Origin: Ectothiorhodospiraceae bacterium
Lineage (GTDB): Bacteria > Pseudomonadota > Gammaproteobacteria > HK1
NCBI GenBank assembly: GCA_024234875.1
Contig: JACKNM010000004.1
Coordinates: 434,001 to 498,000 of the forward strand
Length of the DNA stretch: 64,000 nucleotides
Reading direction: 5' to 3'
This document shows, one piece after another, positions 25,620 to 34,920 of the stretch; positions within the stretch are counted from its first letter, which is position 1; each line of letters opens with the position of its first letter. Under the pieces are notes generated by a model. It ran no database searches. It saw only the letters and a list, made by a program, of their open reading frames with translations, and was not told the DNA's origin. A program made the position numbers and the translations under genes.

Positions 25620-26150
25620 CTACTCGCTCGAGGCGCCGTCGATCGAGGTGGCGCGGATGCCGTGGCTGCCGGTGAGCAACAGTCGCACGAGGTTGTCCCA
25701 GAAGCACACCGCGAGCAGCACCGTGCCCACCGACATCGTGGTCTGCGGGATCCACAGCGGCGTCGCGTCCTGGCCCTGGCTGATGTCGTGCAACTTGTAG
25801 GACCACCACGTCGCCTTCACCGCGTACCAGGCGAAGTAGCTCGCGAGCGACGCCGCGATTCCCAGGCACCAGGCCTCGCACAGCCAGCGCCAACGCCCGA
25901 GCGCGTTGAGGAGGATGCTGACTCGGATGTGGGCACCGTGCTGCAGCGCGTGGGCGAAGGCGAAGAACGAGGCCGCGGCCATGAAGTACCCGGCGTAGTC
26001 GGTGGAGCCGGGAACCACCTCGCCGATCCAGCGCGCGCTCATCTGCAGCACGATGATCACGAGAATGGCGACCAGGCACAGCGCCGCCAGCACGCCAGCG
26101 GCGGTGTAGGTCGCGTCGAGGACGCGCCGAAGAAACCTGGCCAGCGCCAT
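25620..26150 (-). CDS. dctQ: TRAP transporter small membrane subunit (DctQ)
   Basis: The 176-residue protein has four predicted helices ('AAGVLAALCLVAILVIIVLQ' first) and 'STDYAGYFMAAASFFAFAHALQHGAHIRV', the DctQ pattern. It connects the substrate-binding protein to DctM. It sits between dctP and dctM on the minus strand, 62 bases after the dctP stop. Confidence 0.92.
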   Translation of the reverse strand: MALARFLRRVLDATYTAAGVLAALCLVAILVIIVLQMSARWIGEVVPGSTDYAGYFMAAASFFAFAHALQHGAHIRVSILLNALGRWRWLCEAWCLGIAASLASYFAWYAVKATWWSYKLHDISQGQDATPLWIPQTTMSVGTVLLAVCFWDNLVRLLLTGSHGIRATSIDGASSE

Positions 26151-26174
26151 AGGTGGACCCCGGGATGCTGCGGC

Positions 26175-26198
26175 GTCGGGGCCGCTCGTGGCCCCGAC
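26175..26198 (-). promoter_or_regulatory. Intercistronic hairpin between dctP and dctQ
   Basis: GTCGGGGCC and GGCCCCGAC form a perfect 9-bp stem with a six-base loop, 14 bases after the dctP stop. There is no T-run. It probably protects dctP mRNA or reduces dctQM expression relative to the binding protein. Confidence 0.5.
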
Positions 26199-26212
26199 CC
26201 GGCAGGCAAGAC

Positions 26213-27205
26213 CTACTTGCCCATCGCCTGGAAGGCGTCGACGATGGCCTTGCCGTCGTCACCCACGGCCTGCAACCACTCGGCGGTCATGGTCTTGCCG
26301 ATCTCCTTCAGCTCGTTGGTGAGCGTGTCGCCCGCACGCTGCACCTTCATGCCGTTCGCGCGCAGCCCGTTGAGGGTGAACTGCGTGTACTCCACCGCGC
26401 GCCAGCTACCCGCGTACTCGGCGAGCGCGGCGCAGCCGAGGACGACGTTGCGGGTGCCATCGTCCAGGCCCTTCCAGGCGTCGGAGTTCACGAGCACGTA
26501 GTTGCGAGGCAGCCACGCGTCGACCTCGTAGAAATGAGTGAGGCTCTCCCACACCTTGCGGTCGTAGCCGGTGGACCCCGAGGACACCATCGACTCGGCG
26601 ACGCCGGTGGCGAACGCCTGCGAGATCTCGGCCGCCTCGATCTGGACCGGGAGCATTCCGGTGAGCTCGGCCAGACGCGCGGTGGCGGTGTTGTAGGAGC
26701 GGAACTTGACCCCCTTCATGTCGGCGACCGAGTTCACCTCCTTCTTGAAGTAGAGGCCTTGCGGCGGCCATGGCACCGAGTAGAGCAGCATGAGGTTCTG
26801 CTTCTCCAGGGTCTTCTCGATGACCGGCTTGGCCGCCTTCCACAGATTCGCGGCATCCTCGAACGAGGTGGCGAGGAACGGCACCGAGTCGACACCGAAG
26901 ATCGGGTTCTCGTTCTGGTGGGCAGAGAGCAGACGCTCACCGATCGGTGCCTGCCCGGTCTGCACCGCACGCTTGATCTCGTTGCCCTTGAACAGCGAGC
27001 CCGACGGATGGGTGACGATCTCGAGCTTGCCGCCGGTACCGGTGGTCACGCAGCGGGCGAACTCCGCGCCGACCGCCGAGTGGTAGTTGCTCGCGGCGTA
27101 GGCCATCGGCATGTCCCACTTCTCGGCCTGTGCGGCGCCCGCCGTCAGCCCGAGACCGAGCGCGATCGCGAAAGCGCAGTGCTTGTGGACGGAATGCGAC
27201 GTCAT
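26213..27205 (-). CDS. dctP: TRAP transporter periplasmic solute-binding protein (DctP)
   Basis: The 330-residue protein has a signal peptide ending 'GLGLTAGAAQA' and DctP features 'SNYHSAVGAEFARCVTTGTGGKLEIVTHPSGSLFKGNEIKRAVQTGQAPIGE' and 'MKGVKFRSYNTATARLAELTGMLPVQIEAAEISQAFATGVAE', the ligand-binding core including the conserved arginine. It captures an organic acid for DctQM. ATG 27205 starts the signal peptide; the frame is open 63 bases further. It lies 52 bases after the enolase-superfamily gene, whose likely substrate is therefore what this system imports (inference). Confidence 0.94.
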   Translation of the reverse strand: MTSHSVHKHCAFAIALGLGLTAGAAQAEKWDMPMAYAASNYHSAVGAEFARCVTTGTGGKLEIVTHPSGSLFKGNEIKRAVQTGQAPIGERLLSAHQNENPIFGVDSVPFLATSFEDAANLWKAAKPVIEKTLEKQNLMLLYSVPWPPQGLYFKKEVNSVADMKGVKFRSYNTATARLAELTGMLPVQIEAAEISQAFATGVAESMVSSGSTGYDRKVWESLTHFYEVDAWLPRNYVLVNSDAWKGLDDGTRNVVLGCAALAEYAGSWRAVEYTQFTLNGLRANGMKVQRAGDTLTNELKEIGKTMTAEWLQAVGDDGKAIVDAFQAMGK

Positions 27206-27257
27206 CGGAAGATGCTCCTGATCTGATACGACAGACGACCGAGGGCGAACACGGCCC

Positions 27258-28430
27258 TCACTCACCACTGGAACGACGCAGCGCGAAGCGACCGAGCAGC
27301 GCCTCGTCGACCGCGATCCCGAGACCGGGCGCGGTCGGTACGACGACGTGACCGTCCACGATGGGAAACGGCTCGGCCAGCACGTCGTGCTCGAGATACC
27401 AGCGCGCCTGGTAGAACTCGCAGCCGAGATCGATCTCGGGCGTGGCGGCGATCATGTGCGTGCCAGCGAGATGCGCGATGCCGGTCTCGAACATGTCGCC
27501 ACCGTAGCCGACGAGGCCACCCGCCCCGGCGATGGCGGCGATCGCCTTACCTCGCGCCATGCCGCCGGACTTCATGATCTTCACCGACACGCCGTCGCAG
27601 ATCCCCTCGCTGATCGCGCGAATCATGTCCGCCGGGCCGAACACGCTCTCGTCGGCGAGAAGAGGCGTGTCGAGTGCCGTGCGGTAGCTCGCCATCGCGG
27701 CGAAATGTCGGGCCGGCACCGGTTGCTCGATGAAGGTGACACCGAACGCGTCGATGTCACGCAGCCGACGTAGCGCATCGAAGGGCTCCAGGCCCTGGTT
27801 GTAGTCGACGCGAATGTCGAGATCGGGATGATCGCGGCGCAGGCGCTCCAGGCGATCGAGGTCGAAACGATGCTCGCGCACCCCGGTCTTGAGCTTGACG
27901 ATCCCGACCCCGGCCTCGCGTATGGTCTCCACCAATCGCAGATCCGCCGCGAAGTCCGGGTCCGCGAGCGAGACCGAGAGCGGAATGCGGTCGCGGCATC
28001 GCCCACCGAGCAGGGCCCACACCGGAAGACCCGAGGCCCGTCCGAGCAGGTCGTACAACGCCATCTCGAGGGCAGCCTGCGCCTCGGGATGCCCGACGAC
28101 CGCGCGCCGACACGCCGCCATCAGGGCCTCGATGTCGCTGGGGCGGGCACCGACGACGATGGGTCGATAGTAGCGGTCGAGGGCAGCGAAGGTGGCCTCC
28201 GCGGTACCGGTGAACACCACCCACGGCGACGCCTCGCCGAATCCGACCACGCCGCCATCGGTCTCGAGGCGAACGACCACGACCTCGACCGCCTGGGCGA
28301 CCGTGCCGCTGCCGTGGTCTCGTGCATGCCGGACCGGCAGCGCGAGATGGACGACGTCCATGCGCGCGATGCGATCGGAAAGGATCGGGGCAACGGCGCC
28401 GGGGTCCCTGCGCTCGGACGTCGACGTCAC
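27258..28430 (-). CDS. Mandelate racemase/muconate-lactonizing-enzyme family protein (enolase superfamily)
   Basis: The 390-residue protein has the complete active-site set of the muconate cycloisomerase/dipeptide epimerase subgroup: KxK lysines K179 and K181, metal ligands D209 ('RVDYNQG'), E235 ('FIEQP') and D260 ('ADES'), and the opposite lysine K284 ('VSVKIMKSGG'). It abstracts an alpha proton from a carboxylate and could be a cycloisomerase, epimerase, racemase or dehydratase. The GTG start at 28430 is preceded by GGGGAG at a seven-base spacing. It is first in a probable operon with dctPQM, so the TRAP substrate is likely its substrate or precursor. Confidence 0.9.
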   Translation of the reverse strand: MTSTSERRDPGAVAPILSDRIARMDVVHLALPVRHARDHGSGTVAQAVEVVVVRLETDGGVVGFGEASPWVVFTGTAEATFAALDRYYRPIVVGARPSDIEALMAACRRAVVGHPEAQAALEMALYDLLGRASGLPVWALLGGRCRDRIPLSVSLADPDFAADLRLVETIREAGVGIVKLKTGVREHRFDLDRLERLRRDHPDLDIRVDYNQGLEPFDALRRLRDIDAFGVTFIEQPVPARHFAAMASYRTALDTPLLADESVFGPADMIRAISEGICDGVSVKIMKSGGMARGKAIAAIAGAGGLVGYGGDMFETGIAHLAGTHMIAATPEIDLGCEFYQARWYLEHDVLAEPFPIVDGHVVVPTAPGLGIAVDEALLGRFALRRSSGE

Positions 28431-28589
28431 CGCACCGCTCCCCGCATTCGCCGTCGCCGAAAGCCGGCGCGCGCGAATCGTAGCAGGGGCGTGGGAGTGC
28501 CAGGAAGAGGAGTCACGGCGGCGGATGACGGCTGGCGGTCACCGGCCTGGACATCGACAATGCCCGACCGAGACCCTCGAGAGACCACC

Positions 28590-29204
28590 ATGCGCCGGGC
28601 GCCGAGAACACATCGACGGGCCGCGCAGGTCGCACCCCGCCGCGGGGGGCTGATTCTCCTGAACAAGCCCTACGGGGTCCTCTGCCAATTTCGACCGAGC
28701 GGCGAGCGACCGACGCTCGCGACGCTGGTCGACGTGCCCGCGGTCTACCCGGCCGGCCGACTCGACGCCGACAGCGAGGGCCTGGTGCTGCTGACCGGAG
28801 ACGGGAATCTGCAGCACCGCATCACCGATCCACGCCACCACCTGGAGAAGGTCTACTGGGTGCAGGTGGAGCGCGTACCCGACGAGGCCGCGCTCGCGCG
28901 ACTGCGCACGGGTATCGAGCTCGACGGCCGTCTCACCTTGCCGGCCGGTGCGAGACGCATCGACGAGCCGCCGGGACTCTGGCCGCGCGACCCGCCGGTT
29001 CGCTTCCGGCTCAACGTGCCGACTTGCTGGCTCGAGATTCGACTGCACGAGGGGCGCAACCGACAGGTCCGGCGCATGACCGCGGCGGTCGGCCACCCGA
29101 CCCTCAGGCTCGTGCGCCACGCGATCGGCCCGTGGACGATCGACGGTCTGGAACCGGGCCGATGGCGACGCGTCGCTCGCCCCGAGATCCCGCCATCGGG
29201 GTAG
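28590..29204 (+). CDS. Pseudouridine synthase, RsuA/RluB/E/F family (RluE-like)
   Basis: The 204-residue protein has the catalytic-aspartate motif 'AGRLDADSEGLVLLTGDG' (family GRLDxxTxGLLLLT), 'LLNKPYGVLCQF', 'EKVYWVQV' and the C-terminal 'EIRLHEGRNRQVRRM...VGHPTLRLVRHAIG'. It isomerises a uridine in 23S rRNA. It lacks the N-terminal S4 domain, as RluE does. ATG 28590 was chosen; an in-frame ATG at 28560 is an alternative. It is monocistronic, divergent from the enolase-superfamily gene and convergent with ridA. Confidence 0.9.
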   Translation: MRRAPRTHRRAAQVAPRRGGLILLNKPYGVLCQFRPSGERPTLATLVDVPAVYPAGRLDADSEGLVLLTGDGNLQHRITDPRHHLEKVYWVQVERVPDEAALARLRTGIELDGRLTLPAGARRIDEPPGLWPRDPPVRFRLNVPTCWLEIRLHEGRNRQVRRMTAAVGHPTLRLVRHAIGPWTIDGLEPGRWRRVARPEIPPSG

Positions 29205-29247
29205 GGGCGGATCCTTCGAACGCTCGAGCGGCCCGGGGTGGGCGGGC

Positions 29248-29643
29248 TCAGGACCTCCGCGCCACCAGATCGATCTCCACCCGTGCACCCACCGCGAGCG
29301 CGGTCACCCCGACGCAGGTCCGCGCCGGGCGCCGGTCGGGCGGGAAGTAGGACGCGTACGTGGCGTTCATCGCCGCGTAGTCGTCCTCGAAGTGCGTGAG
29401 ATAGACGCGGGCCTGGACCACGTGCTCGAGCCCCAGACCGACACCACCGAGCACGATGACCAGGTTGTCCATCACCCGCCGCGTCTGGGCCTCGATGCCT
29501 TCGGGGAGTGGTGCATCCGCGGCGTCGGGGTCGGTCGGCATCTGACCGGTGACCAGCACCCAGCCGTCGACCTCCACCGCGTGACTGAACGGCGCGACGG
29601 GCCGCGGGGCGCCGGCCACCATGTGGAAAATCGGTCCGCTCAT
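29248..29643 (-). CDS. RidA family (YjgF/YER057c/UK114) enamine/imine deaminase-like protein
   Basis: The 131-residue protein has the RidA pattern 'APFSHAVEVDGWVLVTGQMPTDP', 'QTRRVMDNLVIVLGGVGLGLEHVVQARVYL' and 'RPARTCVGVTALAVGARVEIDLVA'. The conserved arginine in 'ART' and terminal glutamate in 'VEID' fit a deaminase that clears reactive enamines or imines. A GGAG site lies nine bases before the ATG at 29643. Confidence 0.9.
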   Translation of the reverse strand: MSGPIFHMVAGAPRPVAPFSHAVEVDGWVLVTGQMPTDPDAADAPLPEGIEAQTRRVMDNLVIVLGGVGLGLEHVVQARVYLTHFEDDYAAMNATYASYFPPDRRPARTCVGVTALAVGARVEIDLVARRS

Positions 29644-29887
29644 CTGGTGTCACTCCGACTGGAAAGGCCCCGATGGTAGCAGCGCCCGAGCGTGCTCCAG
29701 GTGCCGGGGTCACGCTCTCGGGCGGCACCGGCGCACCGCGACCCCACACACGCGGCGGGTGACATGCCCCCGACGAAGTTGCTAGTTTGCTGCCACTGGG
29801 TCGCGCCGGGGGGCGCCACCGCACCCCGATCGCCGGCCCGGATCGATGCACTCGATCAAGCGACCACGTCGTCATCAGGAGTCACTC

Positions 29888-30853
29888 ATGAAGCTCGTCA
29901 GAACCACCATCGCGGCAGTGCTCGCGATCGGCCTCACCGCCCCGGTGATGGCCCAACAGAAGTTCATCTCGATCGGAACCGGTGGCGTCACCGGGGTGTA
30001 CTACCCGACCGGCGGCGCCATCTGCCGCCTGGTGAACAAGGGCCGCAAGGAGCACGGCATCCGTTGCTCGGCCGAGTCGACCGGCGGCTCGATCTACAAC
30101 ATCAACGCGCTGCGCGAGGGCGAGCTCGAGTTCGGCGTCGCCCAGACCGACTGGCAGTACCACGCCTACAACGGCACCGACAAGTTCGAGGACAAGGGCA
30201 AGTTCGACAAGCTGCGCGCGGTGTTCTCGGTGCACCCCGAGCCGGTCACCGTCATCGCCCGGGCCGACGCGGGCGTGAAGAACATCACCGACCTGAAGGG
30301 CAAGCGCCTGAACATCGGCAATCCGGGGTCCGGCACGCGCGGAACCTGGGAGGTGCTGGAGAAGGCACTCGGCTGGGAGCGCAGCGATCTCAAGCTCGCT
30401 GCCGAGCTCAAGTCGGCCGAGACCGGGCAGGCGCTGTGCGACAACAAGATCGACGCCTACTTCTGGCTCGTCGGCCACCCGTCGGCGCTGACCCAGGAGA
30501 CGCTCTCGACCTGTGACTCGAACCTGGTCAACGTGACCGCTCCCGGCATCGATGCGCTGGTCGCCTCCACTCCGTATTACCGTGCGGCCTCCATCCCGGC
30601 GGGCATGTACGCGGGCCAGGACCAGGAGATCAAGACCTTCGGCGTCGGCGCGACCTTCGTGTCCTCGACCGACGTGCCGGACGACGTGGTCTACGTGGTG
30701 GTCAAGGCGGTGTTCGACAACATCGACGACTTCCGCAAGCTCCACCCGGCGTTCGCGGATCTCAAGGAAGCGGAGATGATCAAGGACGGACTGTCCGCTC
30801 CGCTGCATCCTGGCGCGGAGAAGTACTACCGCGAGCGCGGCTGGATCAACTGA
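29888..30853 (+). CDS. TAXI-family TRAP transporter solute-binding protein
   Basis: The 321-residue protein has a signal peptide ('MKLVRTTIAAVLAIGLTAPVMA') and the TAXI signature 'ISIGTGGVTGVYYPTGGAICRLVN...RCSAESTGGSIYNINALREGELEFGVAQTDW'. It is the periplasmic receptor of a TRAP system that uses a fused membrane protein. AGGAG lies seven bases before ATG 29888. The membrane partner starts 127 bases downstream, after a very stable hairpin. Confidence 0.94.
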   Translation: MKLVRTTIAAVLAIGLTAPVMAQQKFISIGTGGVTGVYYPTGGAICRLVNKGRKEHGIRCSAESTGGSIYNINALREGELEFGVAQTDWQYHAYNGTDKFEDKGKFDKLRAVFSVHPEPVTVIARADAGVKNITDLKGKRLNIGNPGSGTRGTWEVLEKALGWERSDLKLAAELKSAETGQALCDNKIDAYFWLVGHPSALTQETLSTCDSNLVNVTAPGIDALVASTPYYRAASIPAGMYAGQDQEIKTFGVGATFVSSTDVPDDVVYVVVKAVFDNIDDFRKLHPAFADLKEAEMIKDGLSAPLHPGAEKYYRERGWIN

Positions 30854-30863
30854 TCCGGTCGCC

Positions 30864-30897
30864 GCGCGGGTCGGCGGCGCAGACCGCCGACCCGCGC
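30864..30897 (+). promoter_or_regulatory. 14-bp perfect intercistronic hairpin after the TAXI gene
   Basis: The arms 30864-30877 (GCGCGGGTCGGCGG) and 30884-30897 are perfectly complementary over 14 bp around a six-base loop, ten bases after the TAXI stop. There is no T-run. It is likely to block 3' exonucleases and favour accumulation of binding-protein mRNA over that of the large membrane protein. Confidence 0.6.
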
Positions 30898-30980
30898 CGC
30901 ACCACACGTGCGCAGTACAGCGGCGCCGTGTCCGAGCAGCCGAGAGAGCGGTCGGCCCACACCGCGGGGGAAGGCGAACG

Positions 30981-33629
30981 ATGACCGAGAGCAGTGGAGC
31001 CAAGTCGCCGCGCCGCGGACGCGAGGTCGACGTCGAGGAGTTGGTGGCGCAGGTCGACACCGGCGCGCGCCACCCGCACGGCATCGTCGGCAAGCTGGTG
31101 CTGGGGCTCGCCTTCCTGTGGGCGCTGTTCCATCTCTACATCGCCTCCGACCTGCCGTACTGGCTCGCCGACCTCACCGGCCTCAACGTCATCTTCAACA
31201 ACGTCGAGGCGCGGCTGGTCCACCTGTCCTTCGCCCTGATGCTGGCAGCGCTCGCCTTCCCGCTCACCCGCGCGAGCCCACGCGACCGCATCCCGGCCTA
31301 CGACTGGGCGCTGGGGGCGATCGGCGTGGTCTGCACGCTCTACTTGCTGGTCTCCGCCGACGCCATCGCCGAGCGCGCCGGGTCGTGGGAGACCAGCGAC
31401 GTGGTGTTCTCGGCCATCGGCATCGTGGTGCTCCTGGTCGCGGCCTACCGCTCGCTCGGGCTGCCGTTGGTGGTGGTCGCGGTCGTGTTCTTGCTCTACG
31501 TCTTCTTCGGTGACAGCGCGATGCTGCCCGACGCCATTCGCTGGAAGGGAGCCTCCTTCAAGAAGGCGATGGGGCACTTCTGGATGCAGACCGAGGGCGT
31601 CTTCGGCGTCGCGCTCGGGGTGTCGGCCTCGATGATCTTCCTGTTCGTGCTGTTCGGCTCGATTCTCGAGAAGGCGGGCGCCGGCAATTACTTCATCAAG
31701 GTCGCCTTCGCGCTGCTCGGTCATCTGCGCGGTGGCCCGGCGAAGGCCGCGGTGGTGGCCTCGGCCATGAGCGGCATCTACTCCGGCTCCTCGATCGCGA
31801 ACACCGTCACCACCGGCACCTTCACCATCCCGCTGATGAAGCGAACCGGCTTCCCGGCGGAGAAGGCCGGCGCGGTCGAGGTGGCCTCCTCCACCAACGG
31901 CCAGCTGACGCCACCGGTCATGGGCGCGGCGGCGTTCCTGATCAGCGAGTTCACCGGCGTGAGCTATCAGGAGATCATCAAGCACGCCTTCGTCCCGGCC
32001 GTGATCTCCTACATCGCGCTCGTCTACATCGTGCACCTCGAGGCCTGCAAGCTGGACTTGAAAGGCCTGCCGAAGCCGCCGTCGCACCTCACTCTGGCCG
32101 GGAAGATCACCGGCTTCCTCGCCGGTTTCATCGGCATCTCGGTGCTGTTCGTCGCGGTTCACCACGGGCTCGGGTGGGTGAAGGTGGCATTCCCCGATCT
32201 CGCCTTCACCGCGGTGATGGTGGTGGTGCTCGCCGCATACCTCGCCTTGCTGTGGCTCGCAGCGCGCCGCCCCGACCTCGAGATCGACGATCCCAATGCG
32301 CCGATCCTCGAGGTGCCGCGCGCCGGCCCGACCGCGATCACCGGCCTGTACTACCTGCTCCCGATCGTCGTGCTCATCTGGTGCATCCTGATCGAGCGAT
32401 TCTCGCCCGCGCTCTCCGCCTACTGGGCGACGGTGATGATGATCTTCATCGCGCTGACCCAGCACCCGCTCAAGGCGGTCATGCGTGGCACCGGCAACCT
32501 CGGCGACGCGTTCCGGCGCGGCGTACGCGAGGCGACCAACGGAATGATCGCCGGCTCGCGCAACATGATCTCGATCGCGGTGGCGACCGGGGTGGCGGGA
32601 ATCATCGTCGGCACCATATCGCTCACCGGGGCGCACCAGGTGGTGGGGGAGTTCGTGGAGTTCCTCTCCGGCGGGAACTTGATCCTGATGCTGGTGCTGG
32701 TCGCGGTGATGAGCCTGATCCTCGGCATGGGCTTGCCCACCACCGCCAACTACATCGTGGTGTCGTCGCTGATGGCGCCGGTGATCGTCTCCGTCGGCGC
32801 GCAGTCGGGGCTCATCGTGCCGCTGATCGCGGTGCACATGTTCGTCTTCTACTTCGGGATCCTGGCGGACGACACCCCGCCGGTCGGGCTGGCGGCGTTC
32901 GCCGCCGCCGCGATCAGCCAGGGCGATCCGATCAAGACCGGTATCCAGGGCTTCATGTACGACATCCGCACCGCGGTGCTGCCGTTCCTGTTCATCTTCA
33001 ACACCGATCTCCTGCTGATCGACGTCGGTCCCCTGCAGGCGGTGTTCGTGTTCGTGGTCGCGGTGATTGCGATGCTGCTGTTCGCGGCCGCGACGCAGGG
33101 CTGGTTCCTGACTCGCAGTCGCGTCTGGGAGTCGGCCGCGTTGCTGTTGATCGCGTTCACCCTGTTTCGGCCGGGCTACTGGCTCGACCGACTCGAGCCG
33201 GAGTTCCGCGCCGAGCCCGGAAGCGCGGTGCTCGCGATCGCGAGCGAGGTGGCGCCGGACAGCGAGCTGCGGCTGACGGTGACCGGTCCTGACTTCGACA
33301 ACCCGGATCAGACCAAGAGCACCACCCTGGTGGTCCCGGTGAGTGGCGCGGGCGACGGTGCCACGCGGCTCGAGGCGCTCGGCCTGCTGGTGCGCTCCGA
33401 GGGCGGTCAGGCGCTGATGGACGAGCCCTTGCCGGGCACCCGATTCGCCGAGACGTTGCAGAGCTTCGACTTCTACGGCGACAAGCCGGTGGTGGTGAGC
33501 GCGGTCGAGCTCCCGAACGACCGACCGCCGAAGGAGCTCTTCTACCTTCCGGCACTGTTGGGGATGGCCCTGGTGGTCTGGCTGCAGCTCCGACGCCGCA
33601 CCCCGGCGCCCGCGCTCGCGACCACCTGA
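30981..33629 (+). CDS. TRAP transporter 4TM/12TM fusion permease
   Basis: The 882-residue protein is a DctQ-DctM fusion. Four N-terminal helices (about residues 35-170) are followed by about 12 DctM-type helices with 'GGPAKAAVVASAMSGIYSGSSIANTVTTGTFTIPLMKR', 'TNGQLTPPVMGAAAFLISEFTGVSYQEI' and 'GMGLPTTANYIVVSSLMAPVI'. The C-terminal ~170 residues ('RPGYWLDRLEPEFR...VVVSAVELPNDRPPKELFY') match DUF3394, common in this fusion class. It works with the TAXI receptor; substrate unknown. Confidence 0.94.
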   Translation: MTESSGAKSPRRGREVDVEELVAQVDTGARHPHGIVGKLVLGLAFLWALFHLYIASDLPYWLADLTGLNVIFNNVEARLVHLSFALMLAALAFPLTRASPRDRIPAYDWALGAIGVVCTLYLLVSADAIAERAGSWETSDVVFSAIGIVVLLVAAYRSLGLPLVVVAVVFLLYVFFGDSAMLPDAIRWKGASFKKAMGHFWMQTEGVFGVALGVSASMIFLFVLFGSILEKAGAGNYFIKVAFALLGHLRGGPAKAAVVASAMSGIYSGSSIANTVTTGTFTIPLMKRTGFPAEKAGAVEVASSTNGQLTPPVMGAAAFLISEFTGVSYQEIIKHAFVPAVISYIALVYIVHLEACKLDLKGLPKPPSHLTLAGKITGFLAGFIGISVLFVAVHHGLGWVKVAFPDLAFTAVMVVVLAAYLALLWLAARRPDLEIDDPNAPILEVPRAGPTAITGLYYLLPIVVLIWCILIERFSPALSAYWATVMMIFIALTQHPLKAVMRGTGNLGDAFRRGVREATNGMIAGSRNMISIAVATGVAGIIVGTISLTGAHQVVGEFVEFLSGGNLILMLVLVAVMSLILGMGLPTTANYIVVSSLMAPVIVSVGAQSGLIVPLIAVHMFVFYFGILADDTPPVGLAAFAAAAISQGDPIKTGIQGFMYDIRTAVLPFLFIFNTDLLLIDVGPLQAVFVFVVAVIAMLLFAAATQGWFLTRSRVWESAALLLIAFTLFRPGYWLDRLEPEFRAEPGSAVLAIASEVAPDSELRLTVTGPDFDNPDQTKSTTLVVPVSGAGDGATRLEALGLLVRSEGGQALMDEPLPGTRFAETLQSFDFYGDKPVVVSAVELPNDRPPKELFYLPALLGMALVVWLQLRRRTPAPALATT

Positions 33630-33652
33630 GCCACGCTCCGAGGGAGACGCCG

Positions 33653-34081
33653 ATGTTCCGCTCGATCCTCGTTCCCATCGACCTGGACCAGGAGAGCTCT
33701 TGGCAGCGCGCGCTACCGGTCGCCGACCGAATGGCGCACGACCACGGCGCCAGGCTGCACGCCCTGACCGTGCTCCCGGGTTTCGGCATGTCCCTGGTCG
33801 GCAGCTACTTCCCGGCCGATTTCGAGCGCCGCGCGCACGACACCTACGCGGCGAGGCTGGAGTCCCTGGTGCAGCAGCACTGCCGGGAGCCGGGCGGGGT
33901 CACCACCCACGTCCGCCACGGCACCATCTACGCCGAGATCCTCGCCGCCGCGCGCGAGCTCGACTGCGACCTGATCGTGATGGCGTCGCACCGCCCCGCG
34001 CTCGCGGACTATCTCCTCGGCCCGAACGCCGCGCGCGTGGTGCGCCACGCCGATCGCTCGGTGTTCGTGGTCCGCGGCTGA
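33653..34081 (+). CDS. Universal stress protein, TeaD-like
   Basis: The 142-residue UspA-domain protein begins 'MFRSILVPIDLDQESSWQRALPVADRMA' and ends 'MASHRPALADYLLGPNAARVVRHADRSVFVVRG', the nucleotide-binding half of UspA with the 'ASHRP.L.DYLLG..AARVVRHA' form I know from Usp proteins encoded beside TRAP transporters, such as TeaD of Halomonas. It lies 23 bases after the TRAP permease, so regulation of that transporter by ATP-dependent oligomerisation is a fair inference. Confidence 0.9.
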   Translation: MFRSILVPIDLDQESSWQRALPVADRMAHDHGARLHALTVLPGFGMSLVGSYFPADFERRAHDTYAARLESLVQQHCREPGGVTTHVRHGTIYAEILAAARELDCDLIVMASHRPALADYLLGPNAARVVRHADRSVFVVRG

Positions 34082-34102
34082 GAGCCGTCACTGCCGCGAC
34101 CC

Positions 34103-34124
34103 GGGCGGCCACCGGGAGCCGCCC
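34103..34124. terminator. Hairpin between convergent usp and SDR genes
   Basis: GGGCGGC and GCCGCCC form a 7-bp stem with an eight-base loop in the 77-base gap between convergent genes. There is no T-run. A bidirectional transcript-end structure is likely. Confidence 0.35.
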
Positions 34125-34158
34125 CACCACCCGCCCCGGGGGACTGGGGTGGAGTCGT

Positions 34159-34920
34159 TCAGATCGACCCGCCCTCGACCATGTAGTTGTTGGCGGTGCA
34201 CATCGCCGAATCGTCGGCGGCGAGGAAGAGCACCATGCGCGCGATGTGCTCGGGCTGGATGAGATCGGGTAGGCACTGCGCCTGACGCGAGCGCTCCAGC
34301 GCCTCGGGGGTGACCCACAACGCCTTCTGCCGCTCGGTCATCACCCAGCCGGGGACCACGGTGTTGACGCGGATGCGGTGCGGGCCGAGGTCGCGCGCGA
34401 AGGAGCGCGTCATCCCGTGGACCGCCGCCTTGGCGGTGGTGTAGACGGGCATGCCCCCCATCGCCCGCCACCACGACGCGGAGCCGAAGTTGATGATCGA
34501 GCCACCGCCGGCGGCGATCATCCCCGGCGCGACGGTCTGGATCGCGAAGAACATGTGTCGCAGGTTGGTCGCCAGCCGCTCGTCGTAGTACTCGGGTGTG
34601 ACCTCCTCCCATCCATGACGGTCGTCGCGAGCCGCATTGTTCACCAGCACCTCGGCCGCGCCAGCGGTGGTGGCGAGCGTCTCGAACGCGGCGCGCAGAG
34701 CCGCGATGTCGCGGAGATCGCAGGGCGCGAAGTGCACGCCCGCGGCGGGGCCTCCGAGCTCGGCCGCGAGTGCCTGACCACGCGGCTCGTCGAAGTCGAC
34801 GAAGCCGACCGTCGCGCCCTGCTCGGCGAAGGCGCGGACCATCGCCTCGCCGATCCCGGAGGCACCGCCGGTGATGTAGACGACTCGCTTCTCGAGGCTC
34901 GGATAGCGCGCGTATGCCAT
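34159..34920 (-). CDS. Short-chain dehydrogenase/reductase (SDR)
   Basis: The 253-residue classical SDR has cofactor motif 'TGGASGIG' (18-25), 'NNAA' at 94-97, catalytic S147, Y160 and K164 ('YTTAK'), and 'VDFDEPRG', whose acidic residue after beta-2 suggests NAD preference. It oxidises or reduces an alcohol/ketone. GGAGAG precedes the ATG at 34920; the long frame further upstream is antisense of the LLM gene. It is divergent from that LLM gene. Confidence 0.92.
   Translation of the reverse strand: MAYARYPSLEKRVVYITGGASGIGEAMVRAFAEQGATVGFVDFDEPRGQALAAELGGPAAGVHFAPCDLRDIAALRAAFETLATTAGAAEVLVNNAARDDRHGWEEVTPEYYDERLATNLRHMFFAIQTVAPGMIAAGGGSIINFGSASWWRAMGGMPVYTTAKAAVHGMTRSFARDLGPHRIRVNTVVPGWVMTERQKALWVTPEALERSRQAQCLPDLIQPEHIARMVLFLAADDSAMCTANNYMVEGGSI

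Noticed and set aside
30864..30897. 14-bp hairpin as an intrinsic terminator
   Set aside because: No T-run follows and the downstream gene is the obligate membrane partner, so full termination would make little sense.
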